Origin: Fragilaria radians
Taxonomy: Eukaryota > Bacillariophyta > Fragilariophyceae > Fragilariales > Fragilariaceae
Assembly (NCBI GenBank): GCA_900642245.1
Contig: CAAAJI010000006.1
Coordinates: 698,008 to 762,007 of the forward strand
DNA: 64,000 bases
Direction of reading: 5' to 3'
How positions within the stretch are numbered: the stretch's first letter is position 1; each line of letters starts with the position of its first letter. Positions 21,343 through 30,927 of this stretch are shown here, in pieces. The notes beneath the pieces are model-generated. The model did no database searches. It had not been told where the DNA came from and saw nothing but the letters and a program-made list of their open reading frames with translations. A program made the translations under genes and the position numbers.

Positions 21343-23664
21343 ATGGTTCCGATGGCTCGTACCAATAGCGATAGACACGACGCAAACATTAATGCATTGG
21401 ATGATTTAGATCTCAATGATATGTTTGAAGGGGAACAAGACCCACTTTTTGATGGTCTGGAAATGGACTTGGAAGAGTTTGGGGAGATCACTAACGATAC
21501 AGGTCCTAGTAACAAATCCGAGGCTGAGCAATCCATTTTTAACTCATCATTTAAACCACGATTTGGATTGTCAGAAATCGACGACGCGGATTCCACAATC
21601 AGGATTTCTTCACAAGACAGTTCCACGCTGCCTCTGAAAAAATCAAGGCGGAAAGTAGCTCGTAAAGGTAGGATCTCTTCGGCTTCAGAAGATGAAGATG
21701 AAGATGACGACGAAAATCATGTAAAGAAAAGAAGACGGTATACCAAAAAGACCCAAATTCCAATACGGAAAATCAAGTCGGACATCAAAATCCCTTCTAT
21801 GACAATGGTCAAAGATAAGAAATTGAATGCTCCTGCTGCGCCAAGCATAGAGAAAGCAGTATCACAGGGGAGTTTGGTCGCTGCTGCGGGTCAATTCGGA
21901 GGTCGCCACAAACGAATTCCCCAACTACCGCGAGCATCGACAAAGTCAAAGACGATATCTCCAATACCAGTAGCGTCATATACCCCTGCGGAGCAGATCA
22001 AGGTAGAGCAAATAATTGATGTGACTCAATCTACGATTCCAACTCAGAAACGATCAGTTTCATTGCCCGATGCCTCGAACCATTCGGAAACGTTATGGTG
22101 TGGACTTCATCCATCCACGACCACCTTTTTCCCTTTTATGACTAATCTACCTCCTGAGACATCCTTGAAGAAAGCTAATAACGCTTATTCAAGTTTGGAG
22201 AAAGTGCACGAATCGCTAAGTTCCCATTCATTTGTGAATGGTCAAGCAGACAATTGTATAAAGCTAATGATGCTATATGAATCAGTCTTAACTGAAGCAA
22301 AGAAAAAAGAAATTGCTGCAGGGGTACAATCTGCTCGTAAAGTTGTCAACTCTATTGATCGACAATCACTGGTTTCCGATCTCCTATCCGCCACTTGCCA
22401 TGTTAAGCGTCAACACGATTTTATAGCACAATCACTAGAGAATATGGAACGCTGGAGTAAAGTCAATTTCTCTGGAGATGAATACCGATCAGTCTATGGA
22501 GGTGAAAAGCCAAACCCAGTTTTAGCGCAATTTACGACACCGATCATCAGAGTTCGTGTCAAGTGCCTTGGCTTCAAAGAACCTAAGTTCTCCTCTCCTC
22601 TGATGGCCCAGATAACTATTATCAAAGAGTCAATACTACCACCTCAAATTGTTATTTCTCAACCCCCTTCAAATAATTTCTCCACGGCGTTGGTATCGAA
22701 TGGGTCGACCATAAAGAAGAAACGTGTTGAGCCTGTTGCATCTACGACAGCCATTTCGCCAGAGATTGATGACCCATGTCTTAATTATGCAGATTTAAAG
22801 CCAGATATTCGTCGTCAACGAATCTTGGATCTCATTTCAAAATTTGCAATGGTACTAGAGAGTAAGCAAATCGAAATGGATGATTCAAAGCGTAAGGCTT
22901 TAGAAAAGCAACAGCAAGCGCTGCAAAAAGTAATAGATGATGACGATTTGACACCTCTTAACACTCTCGCACTTTGGAAATGGATAGAAAAGATGGGCTA
23001 TCTCACTGAACTGACAGAACAAGACATTCAAGATACGCGTTTATACCAACCAGAACTAACTTCTGATCACCTTGTTTGGGAAGAGACAGTTTCGAGTTCA
23101 AAGGCCATCCCTACAAAGGAACCGTTTCTTGGTTTACTTCAATCATTGCTAATAAACTTAGAAGATGAAAGTGAAAATGATGATGATGAGGATGATCCTA
23201 GCGACGATCCTATGTGGGATTCCATAATTTCCGAACAGGACGATAATCAAGGATCTCTTTTAAATCTAACTCATCTCTCAACAGAGGAAAGAGCCTTTTT
23301 ACATCTTCGAGCTGTCGGGTTATTAGATGAATCTCGACCAATACCTGAGTCCCTTAGCTCCGAAGAAGCAAATGGCCACAATGATGACTGCCTACACGAT
23401 GAAAATCCATCAGAATACGACGACCTGCTTCGCCGCATGAAGGAACATCTCTACGAACTTGATCGTTTAAATAATTCTCGAGCATCATTTTTGGAGTCAT
23501 CCTCTAGGGCTCATTTGGATATTTCAAAGACTAGGAAGGTACAAGAAGAGCGAAATTCTCAATTGCTGTCACAATACAATCAACTAATCAAAAAACAAAG
23601 GGAAAACAAGCGGTCCGCAAGGCCAAAAAATCCGAAAAAAGATGAAGATTGGGTACCCTGGTGA
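21343..23664 (+). CDS. ADA3-like nuclear protein (candidate SAGA HAT-module subunit)
   Basis: A 773-residue single-exon protein from ATG at 21343 (MVPMARTNSDRHD). The N-terminal 110 residues are acidic, followed by a Glu/Asp run and basic clusters such as KKRRRYTKK that look like nuclear localisation signals. Residues about 240-400 are mostly helical. The C-terminal third holds LSTEERAFLHLRAVGLLDE (about 645-663), an acidic linker, then a predicted coiled coil (about 690-760) rich in Leu, Arg, Asn and Gln. This layout, 'ExxFLxLRxxGL' followed by a D/E-rich start of a long helix with repeated Leu-Asn-x-Arg, matches the C-terminal domain of ADA3/NGG1, which links GCN5 and ADA2 in SAGA/ATAC acetyltransferase complexes. 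The assignment is by pattern only. If it is not ADA3, it is a large acidic nuclear protein of unknown function. Confidence 0.6.
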   Translation: MVPMARTNSDRHDANINALDDLDLNDMFEGEQDPLFDGLEMDLEEFGEITNDTGPSNKSEAEQSIFNSSFKPRFGLSEIDDADSTIRISSQDSSTLPLKKSRRKVARKGRISSASEDEDEDDDENHVKKRRRYTKKTQIPIRKIKSDIKIPSMTMVKDKKLNAPAAPSIEKAVSQGSLVAAAGQFGGRHKRIPQLPRASTKSKTISPIPVASYTPAEQIKVEQIIDVTQSTIPTQKRSVSLPDASNHSETLWCGLHPSTTTFFPFMTNLPPETSLKKANNAYSSLEKVHESLSSHSFVNGQADNCIKLMMLYESVLTEAKKKEIAAGVQSARKVVNSIDRQSLVSDLLSATCHVKRQHDFIAQSLENMERWSKVNFSGDEYRSVYGGEKPNPVLAQFTTPIIRVRVKCLGFKEPKFSSPLMAQITIIKESILPPQIVISQPPSNNFSTALVSNGSTIKKKRVEPVASTTAISPEIDDPCLNYADLKPDIRRQRILDLISKFAMVLESKQIEMDDSKRKALEKQQQALQKVIDDDDLTPLNTLALWKWIEKMGYLTELTEQDIQDTRLYQPELTSDHLVWEETVSSSKAIPTKEPFLGLLQSLLINLEDESENDDDEDDPSDDPMWDSIISEQDDNQGSLLNLTHLSTEERAFLHLRAVGLLDESRPIPESLSSEEANGHNDDCLHDENPSEYDDLLRRMKEHLYELDRLNNSRASFLESSSRAHLDISKTRKVQEERNSQLLSQYNQLIKKQRENKRSARPKNPKKDEDWVPW

Positions 23665-24565
23665 TATCCTTTGTTTTTTTTGGTAGGAGAGTTCTATTTC
23701 TCGTTTTGATACCTTACCCCGGCGGGGATCCCAAAAATAGAGTTTTGTTCATCTGCGCAGAGTTAAGAGAGCTTCGTAGGAATATTGTTCTTGAAATCGT
23801 GGTTTACGAATCCTTTTTCACTTTTGGAAGGTCTTTGAAGTCAATGGAGATTGACTGAAGGCGTTTCCACTCAGTCTATTCAAAACTGGTGGTTTACCTC
23901 TCAACCTGTTATCAATTCCAATGAAAGGAAATTCGTAATGAGCATTATGAAACACTTTTGGACTTAATCAATATAAAATGTGGATGAAAAGTAAAGCAAT
24001 TAATTGTACCATGTGTAGATCCATTATCAATTTATAATCAAAAGGTTAATTGATTTTTCTGTTTTCTATGACCAATCATCTCCACTCACCAGTCATTGTT
24101 TGAAGAACTGATGGATGATCTATAATCTCCCAAAAAAGTGATGAAGGCGATGTATATTCATCAGAAGGGAAGCCTTTTGTGAACCTTCAAGCTAACTGAT
24201 GGCACGGCAATGTCATAGCATCAGTTGAGCTCCATGATGGGCATTCTTTTTGCAAAACTGAAGTGATCCATTGTTGCAAATGAAATATAGATATAGTGCC
24301 TTTTCTTGATGTGGAAAATGGTAGTTTCTAATTGATGTTCTCCACTAATTTTTACTGTAAAATAGGTGGAAAAGTGTCATGATGTGCAAAAAATTAGGTT
24401 GGATCATGGCTTTCTAGAACCAAGAAATGTAGCACACTTACAACTTGGAATCTCCGTAACGCCTCTAGAATCTTCTTACCGTTACTGGAATCTCCGCAAC
24501 CGATCTTTCAAAAGTGGTTGACGCACGTCCCCCGCGCGCTAAATGTAAAGTACTTTTTGTCTAGT
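23665..24565. other. Intergenic region upstream of the cryptochrome gene
   Basis: No gene recognised. It includes a 14-bp near-repeat, GGAATCTCCGTAAC at 24447 and GGAATCTCCGCAAC at 24487, 40 bp apart and about 70-120 bp upstream of the cryptochrome ATG, a possible promoter element pair. Confidence 0.4.
24447..24500 (+). promoter_or_regulatory. Paired 14-bp element upstream of cryptochrome
   Basis: GGAATCTCCG-T/C-AAC occurs twice with a 40-bp spacing directly upstream of the cryptochrome/photolyase start. Function is inferred only from position and repetition; it could be a chance duplication. Confidence 0.25.
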
Positions 24566-26182
24566 ATGGCATTATCATCAACAAACAATGGTATACATTG
24601 GTTTCGAAAAGGCTTACGATTAAGCGATAATCCAGCGCTCCTGGAGGCGCTTAGCAGGAAACCGAACAACTTATATCCAGTGTATATTCTGGACGGTGAT
24701 TGTTATCAACTTCGTCATTGCTCAGCATTGCGAGCAAATTTTTTGGTCGAGTGTCTTCAAGATCTAGATAACATGTTGCGTTCGAAGGGATCGAGGTTAT
24801 TCGTTGTCAAAGGAGATCCCGCTGTCATACTTCCTAAGTTGTGGAATGATTGGCAAATACACTTCATGACCTTCGAAGACGATGAATCTGGCGAAGAATA
24901 CGCGACGTCTCGTGATACTACAATTCGAGATCTTGCGAAAATCCATGATATTGACGTTATCTCTTGTGCTAGCGAAACATTGCATCCCTTGCACTTGTAC
25001 ACCTCAAAGGCCGGAAAGGGTATGCCTAATAGTATGAGTGCATTCCAGAAACTTTTCAGTTCTATGGGTCCAATATCTAAGCCTCTTGAGACACCATCCA
25101 ATTTTCCTTCATGTGGGAATGAAATTGACGATAATTATCGACCTCCGAAGGGCCCAACTCAAATACCCTGGCCTCGAGGTCTACCACGAGAACAAGTATA
25201 TCCTCTCTGGAATGCGAAGGATTGTGAGAATCTAACACCCATTGTAAGAGGAGGAGAAACCCATGCGCTGCGTCAACTTGCCTTAAGTATTACGGCGAAG
25301 CCAACATACGTTGCGACGTTTGAAAAGCCTATGACTTCTTGCACTTCCTTAAAGCCTTCGACTACAATATTATCGCCTTATTTGAGTCTGGGCTGCCTAT
25401 CACCCCGAACTGTTTGGTTTGCCATATCCGAAGCTTCCGAAAGATCCTCAACCACGAAACGAAGCCAACCACCTGTCAGCTTGCATGGTCAGTTACTATG
25501 GCGAGATTTCAATAATCTAATGGCGAACTCAGCAGGACCCAACTGGGGTCGTATCGATGGGAATAAATATTGTCGGCCAATTCCCTGGGGTCACAATCAG
25601 CAGTTGTTAGAAGCGTGGAAGAATGGATTAACGGGCTATCCGTGGATTGATGCTTGCATGAAGCAGCTACAGCAAGAAGGATGGATTCATCATTTGGGTC
25701 GTCATGCAGTCGCCTGCTTCCTAACTCGAGGCGATTTGTGGCAATCTTGGGAACAAGGTGCTATTCACTTCGAGTCGCAGTTACTAGATGCCGATCATGC
25801 TCTCAATGGATTCAATTGGTTGTGGCTTTCATGTTCTGGCTTTTTCTATCAATATTTTCGATGCTATTCGCCAGTGGCATTTCAAAAAAAGAATGACCCT
25901 TCTGGTCAATACATACGCAAATATCTCCCTGTTTTGGCTAAACTTCCCGATAAGTACATATACGAGCCCTGGAAAGCACCAGCAGTTACTCTAACGGGAT
26001 GCGGAGTACAGCTTGGAGTCAATTATCCTAAACCCATTGTTGATCATTCTGTCGTAAGTAAAGAGAACATGGAAAAAATGTCTCTGGCTTACACGGAATA
26101 CAATTCGCAAGCTGAAAGCAAAAAATCTGGAAGAAAAAATGAAGACAAAAATCCTTCGAGAAAGAAACATAAACAGTCATAG
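24566..26182 (+). CDS. Animal-like cryptochrome/(6-4) photolyase family protein
   Basis: A 538-residue flavoprotein from ATG at 24566 (MALSSTNNG); the open frame extends 16 codons upstream but has no ATG there. The N-terminal photolyase alpha/beta domain begins GIHWFRKGLRLSDNPALLEA. The FAD-binding domain includes LSLGCLSPRTVWF, GYPWIDACMKQLQQEGW, IHHLGRHAVACFLTRGDLW and GFNWLWLSCSGFFYQYFR. The HHLGRHA histidines correspond to the pair used in (6-4) photoproduct repair, and Asn occupies the residue facing flavin N5, as in the (6-4)/animal-CRY branch. This fits the CPF1 group of diatoms, where one protein can repair (6-4) photoproducts and act as a blue-light transcriptional regulator; activity here is inferred. 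The usually conserved DADW reads DADH. A short Lys-rich tail follows the domain. Confidence 0.93.
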   Translation: MALSSTNNGIHWFRKGLRLSDNPALLEALSRKPNNLYPVYILDGDCYQLRHCSALRANFLVECLQDLDNMLRSKGSRLFVVKGDPAVILPKLWNDWQIHFMTFEDDESGEEYATSRDTTIRDLAKIHDIDVISCASETLHPLHLYTSKAGKGMPNSMSAFQKLFSSMGPISKPLETPSNFPSCGNEIDDNYRPPKGPTQIPWPRGLPREQVYPLWNAKDCENLTPIVRGGETHALRQLALSITAKPTYVATFEKPMTSCTSLKPSTTILSPYLSLGCLSPRTVWFAISEASERSSTTKRSQPPVSLHGQLLWRDFNNLMANSAGPNWGRIDGNKYCRPIPWGHNQQLLEAWKNGLTGYPWIDACMKQLQQEGWIHHLGRHAVACFLTRGDLWQSWEQGAIHFESQLLDADHALNGFNWLWLSCSGFFYQYFRCYSPVAFQKKNDPSGQYIRKYLPVLAKLPDKYIYEPWKAPAVTLTGCGVQLGVNYPKPIVDHSVVSKENMEKMSLAYTEYNSQAESKKSGRKNEDKNPSRKKHKQS

Positions 26183-27413
26183 CCTTAAAAGTGCCTTACA
26201 AAATGTTGTTGCATGTATTTTTGACCATGACTGTTAAATATATAGAGCAAGCGTTTTCAAACCCTTTCCACAGCGTGTCAAGGTAGAATAACAAGCGTAT
26301 TCCTTTCAAAACTTTCTCTCTTAACTTGGCATGTAAAAGAGATGATTGTCGAATGCACTTGAATTCATCTGTTAAAATGCACAAAAGTGAATATATATTC
26401 CTGCCACGTTAGCGTTTTCTCACTCTAGGTTACCTTTCTCTTAAAAAGACTAATTCTTTCCGGGGACTAGTTCAGAACCAACACCTTTTTTCGGCTTGAA
26501 TTTGCGATAGTCGCCTTTGCTGTTGACTAGACTTTCATATTATGTGTCGATTGGCGCAGCACCATTAGTGCCTCTAATGTTTTCTATCTTTCAGGACAGT
26601 ACTACCTCCTTCAAGGCTTTCAATAGTAGAACTTTCGGCTGCTAGCACTGCCATATGTTACTCTTCAGCATTTCTCTGATTCAAAACCTGCCATACAGTG
26701 CTATGCCCTCTGAACTCGAATTAAAACCTCCAATGACACACTATCAAGCACTTTAGCATTTCTATTCGTGTAAAATCTTTAAAATAGAGTAAGTCCTGCT
26801 TTGGCATATAGATAAGTAACGCCTCATGTACTACATCATTACACGTCTAGTCCTCTGAGGAAAGTGCTTTAGGCTTACATCTCCATGCTTAAGTTAATTT
26901 ACTAAGCGGTTTTTCCTAACATTCTTTTAAAAAAAGGTCAAATTAAGTTATCATCTTTCACTTCAAAGTATTGCATTATTAGTTCTTCTAGTGTTTTGTA
27001 ATCCTTAAAAAAGGGTACATATTTACAAATATGGTAGTCTAATATTTCGTCTAGTGTTCAAAACAATTTCCATTTGTTAGTCAATCTCAGTTTGTTTACG
27101 TGAATAGGCTATGCACCCTCGAATCGACCATGCCTAAGCAGACACGCTTCTCATACAGCGCTGTTCCATCTGAAGAAAGTCAAGTCATTGTCCTTTGTGT
27201 AGGAAAGTCAAAGATCAAGTAATATCGTGGGTGCGATTAGTGTGCTAAAAAGTCTAGAAGTCAAAGATTAAATCATGATCCGAGGATTAATAAATTAGTT
27301 AACGACTTGTCATGGAGCAACCGATACTTCATGTCAACCTTGAATAGTTTACGCAATAGAGAAGTGTGTTTCATGTAGTGGGGCCTATGTCAGACTAGGT
27401 TCATCTCCTGGAT
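26183..27413. other. Intergenic region, nothing recognised
   Basis: About 1.2 kb between convergent genes (cryptochrome and Pescadillo), A+T-rich, stops in all frames. It presumably contains both 3' UTRs. Confidence 0.5.
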
Positions 27414-29467
27414 TCATCGCTTTTTCGACTTTTTCATTGAACCACCAGTATCAGAATATTGTTTTTCAGTCTTTCTACGCTCCTTTTTGAGTCGAATCAC
27501 CTTTTGTTTCAGCGGTGTAACACCCTCTTGACTATCTTTGGCGATTGCTTTATCAGCATCCCGATGTTTACTGGCTTGTTCCAGCTCTTGCCTTTTGCGC
27601 TTCAAATCTTCCACCTTCGTTTTCTTTGCAGAAAGTCCATGTTGCATACGATTGTATAAGCGTGTAGCTTTTTTACTCATCATGCCCTTAGCAAGGACGT
27701 GGGATTCTTTTTCTGCCTTAGCCTTGGCCACTAGTTCTGACTCTTCTTTGACATTATCGTCTTCCTCTTCCTCTAATTGATTGCTTTCTTCATCGCTACT
27801 CTCGTTGGCGTTACCTTCAACATCGGCAGTAGGCTGATCCTCTTCGTTTTCGATCTCATCATCGTCCTTCATCTCAGTACCAACATATGGCTCGCCATTT
27901 TTGAGGCGTTCAATCTCTTCCGCATATGCTGGCTTGTAGCCTTCTTCCTCATCATCAACCCATGGTGACAAATGAGGCGGTAAAGTAGCACCTATTGCAT
28001 ATCTTTCAATTGGCAACAAAAACATGAAATTTGCGCAGTCTAGAACCCATTGAGGCTGTACGAATTCTCGGGACTTATATGCTTCATAGCTTGCGGGTAG
28101 CTTAGGACGATCAACAAGTTGATGAGTGATACTAGAGTCAGAAATATCAAAAGGACTAGTTGGACCTTCCCACCCCACACGCCCGCCAAAGGCAAGGCAG
28201 ACAAGCTCAAGATAGCCACGAGGCACTTCTCGCGATAAAAAGAAAGTGAGCCCAGCAAACAATCGCTTTCGTTTCGAGGAGTCTTCATCTAAAGTGGCTA
28301 GCACAGGAGCTGCTCCAGGCATCGAATTTTGATTCTCAGTCTCTGCCATGCTATCTAAAGCAGCGCGGAGTGGACCAGATATGTCCACCCCTTCATCTTC
28401 TTCGTCATCATCATCTTCCTCGTCGTCAGATACGTGAGCCAATGCTGACCCAACACTCTGAATCAGAGCTTTGCTTTTCTTAGATGCCTTGATGGTATCA
28501 CTGCTTTTCGTCTTGTCAATTGATGCATCAACGATGTCAGTGATACCTCCCACACTTGCTGTCAAAGCCGTTGTGACTGCCTTTAAATTTGATGCAATTA
28601 CCGCGCTTGTGTTCCCAGTGCCATCACCACCAACGGTCTGGGAGGGCAAGGGATACCTTAATCCGAGTTCATTATAAAGTTTGAACAAAATGAAGCTCAA
28701 AAGGGTCTCATAAAATTCAAAGAAAGTAAGCATAACTTTATAGTCGATCTCATCTGGCATATTTTGCGTAAAAGAGTGAGGAACAATCCAACGTATGACA
28801 CATCCATGTACCGATGCCTCTAAATAGACACCTTTCACAGAGATGAAACTTTTCGTGATGGATGACGTTACAGCGCAATAAGCAGCCCAAGATCCTGACA
28901 ATGATTTCGCCTTTCTAGTAATCTTTGCAGCAATATCCTTTTCACTGGGCAGCGCTGCGAAAAGATTACAGAGAGTCAAGGCATCATCCAAGTCACTTAA
29001 TGCATCTGAAAAACGCGGATATCTCTCGCGAACTAAATGATGAAGTGTGTAAACTGGAGCCAAGGCGTACTTTCGCGATGCTTCCTCCTTTTCGTTTCTT
29101 CCTGCTGCCTTACGAACCTTTTTCATGAACGCCCGGAACTCTCGAAATTTCTCTAAAACAGGTTCATGAGCAATCGCTCGCACATCCTTAATGTGATAGT
29201 AAGTTTGAGATTTCTTATTTCCAGGTGCTCTACCTCGTGGTTCTCTTGGATATACTCCCTTGAGAATACACATCGACGAAAATCCTTTAAAGAAACTTGC
29301 AAGCGACGAAGACAAGCCGATCTCCCAATGAATGTGGCGTCTAAACCTGCTCGGTCTTTTTTGCGCTTCTTTCCCATCCTTGAAAGCTTGCGCTTACTTC
29401 CCATACCCGAGTGGGAGGCAGCCTTGATAGACTTCCTCTTTGGCTTTCCTTTCACACGATTTCCCAT
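27414..29467 (-). CDS. PES1: Pescadillo homologue, ribosome biogenesis (apparent frameshift)
   Basis: Two overlapping minus-strand frames together give Pescadillo, about 684 residues. The first frame starts at ATG 29467 (MGNRVKGKPKRK) and reaches VSLKDFRR at 29273; the next base begins the second frame, which continues CILKGVYPREPRGRAPGN to 27414. One base appears missing at the join: family members have one residue, often Leu, between DFRR and CILKG. There is no room for an intron. The Pescadillo N-terminal domain (residues about 45-290) is followed by acidic stretches, a BRCT domain (LFAGLTFFLSREVPRGYL ... FVQPQWVLDC) and a long acidic then Lys-rich coiled C terminus. Pescadillo works with BOP1 and WDR12 (PeBoW) in nucleolar 27S pre-rRNA processing and 60S assembly. 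An essential gene is unlikely to be broken, so a sequence error is the simplest explanation. Confidence 0.9.
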
Positions 29468-29797
29468 TGCAAATTACAAAAAGATGATAATTTAAAGAAA
29501 AGAATGAATACCTTTATAGATTTGGATTTTTCTTTCTAAAAATAATTGGATGTTACGATTGTTTCATAACCTATTACAGTTTCTTTTTTCGTACGGCATA
29601 CACACCGGATAATTTGACTATCTCGAATCCTGAAGTGAAGAAATAATGACAACAGTACGACACTTGCTCTTTGCACCATCGTAAAGGATGCACGTGGCAG
29701 TTGATTTCAAAGTGACACCATTGAGGGACAAAAGATTTTCGCGTCCCACTCGATCGTTTCGAACCATTTCGAAAACTTCTTTTATTTTTACTTCACC

Positions 29798-30211
29798 ATG
29801 AAGACTCTGTTTGCCATACTTACATACTTTGCAGTCGCCGCCACGGCGTTCGCCCCCCCTCGTGTTCATGTCGGTAGTTTCAGTCAGACCTTAAAAATTC
29901 CTGCGTCATCATCAATTCTAGAAAACCAACCTGTAGCTCTTTTACGACAGCGAAAGTCTGTCGCATCAATTCAGACAATGAGCCTCTTTGGTCTTGGTGC
30001 TCCCGAACTAGTGGTAATTGCAATCGCTGCTGCCTTTCTTTTAGGACCACAAAAGTTAGCGGAACTTGGAAAGGACGCTGGAAAGATTGCTGGAGAATTA
30101 AAAGAAATACCGAAGGAGTTTCAACAAGGCATGGCCGAAGGAGAGAAGCAGGCAAAAGAATTTAAGAAACAGATTGCTGGAGATGATGTAAAAGATGCAG
30201 AGAAAGAATAG
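29798..30211 (+). CDS. Plastid TatA/Tha4-like twin-arginine translocase subunit
   Basis: 137 residues from ATG at 29798. Residues 1-17 form a hydrophobic signal peptide ending in the diatom plastid motif ATAFAP (residues 15-20), followed by a Ser/basic transit-like region to about residue 60. The mature part starts FGLGAPELVVIAIAAAFLLG: a short membrane helix with the buried Glu (Glu70), then GPQKL and an amphipathic helix (AELGKDAGKIAGEL), the TatA/B/E layout. It would form the thylakoid pore or assembly partner of TatC that exports folded proteins. The usual FGP hinge reads LGP. It lies divergent from Pescadillo (330 bp apart), with a related gene 306 bp downstream on the same strand. Confidence 0.92.
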   Translation: MKTLFAILTYFAVAATAFAPPRVHVGSFSQTLKIPASSSILENQPVALLRQRKSVASIQTMSLFGLGAPELVVIAIAAAFLLGPQKLAELGKDAGKIAGELKEIPKEFQQGMAEGEKQAKEFKKQIAGDDVKDAEKE

Positions 30212-30516
30212 AGTGTCTCATTAGCCTTATTCATTGCAATAGATATGAAAAAATCCTTAAGAATTATTCTTCCCCTGAAGGCACCATGTTATATAAATTA
30301 TCCCGTTCTGCGTTCTTACAATAATTAGTAGCAAACTTAAATCTTTTCAATCTCGCTTTTATTGACATGATTTCAATCAGATCTTTTGATCGTTATCGAG
30401 TCAGAGTGACTACCGAAACTAGATTACTGTGCAGAAATACTTCCTAACTCGAGATTGAAAACTGTAATTCGGAAACCATAAAATCATCGAAAGAGTCAGA
30501 GCATCCTTAAGTGATC

Positions 30517-30927
30517 ATGAGAAGCTTGCAGATCGTTTCGATCATTTTAATTCCATCTACGATACTATCATTTGTTCCTCCTAAATCAGTACATAGTCTA
30601 GATTCGTGGAATGTTTGTAAACCTGGCAAATTGATTCCTAAGGCACCGTATCGGAAGGAACGAAAATCAATTGCACACATCCAAACCTCAAGTCTTTTCG
30701 GTTTGGGACCTGCTGAGATTGCTATCATTATGGCTGCTTCGCTACTCATTTTGGGACCAGACAAAATATCGGAAATCGTCCGATCATCTGGTAAGATTGC
30801 AGGGGAATTAAAAGATGAACTAAGAGAAATACCCACAGAATTTCAAAAGGGATTGGAAGAGGGAGAAATAAATGCTAGGGCTTCCAAAGCTAAGAAAATA
30901 GAATCTGGCGACGATGACGGAGTCTGA
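30517..30927 (+). CDS. Second plastid TatA/B-like protein (copy A)
   Basis: 136 residues from ATG at 30517; the codon six bases upstream is GTG and is not used. The N terminus is a signal-peptide-like hydrophobic run ending LSFVP, a relaxed ASAFAP-type site. The mature part begins LFGLGPAEIAIIMAASLLIL, with Glu in the membrane helix, then GPDKISEIVRSSGKIAGELK, so the TatA/TatB architecture is intact. It is clearly a paralogue of the gene at 29798, about half identical in the mature part. It may be the second Tat component (Hcf106/TatB-like) or another TatA; the short C-terminal tail favours TatA. An identical protein is encoded at 34612-35022 inside a 2.5-kb duplication. Confidence 0.88.
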   Translation: MRSLQIVSIILIPSTILSFVPPKSVHSLDSWNVCKPGKLIPKAPYRKERKSIAHIQTSSLFGLGPAEIAIIMAASLLILGPDKISEIVRSSGKIAGELKDELREIPTEFQKGLEEGEINARASKAKKIESGDDDGV

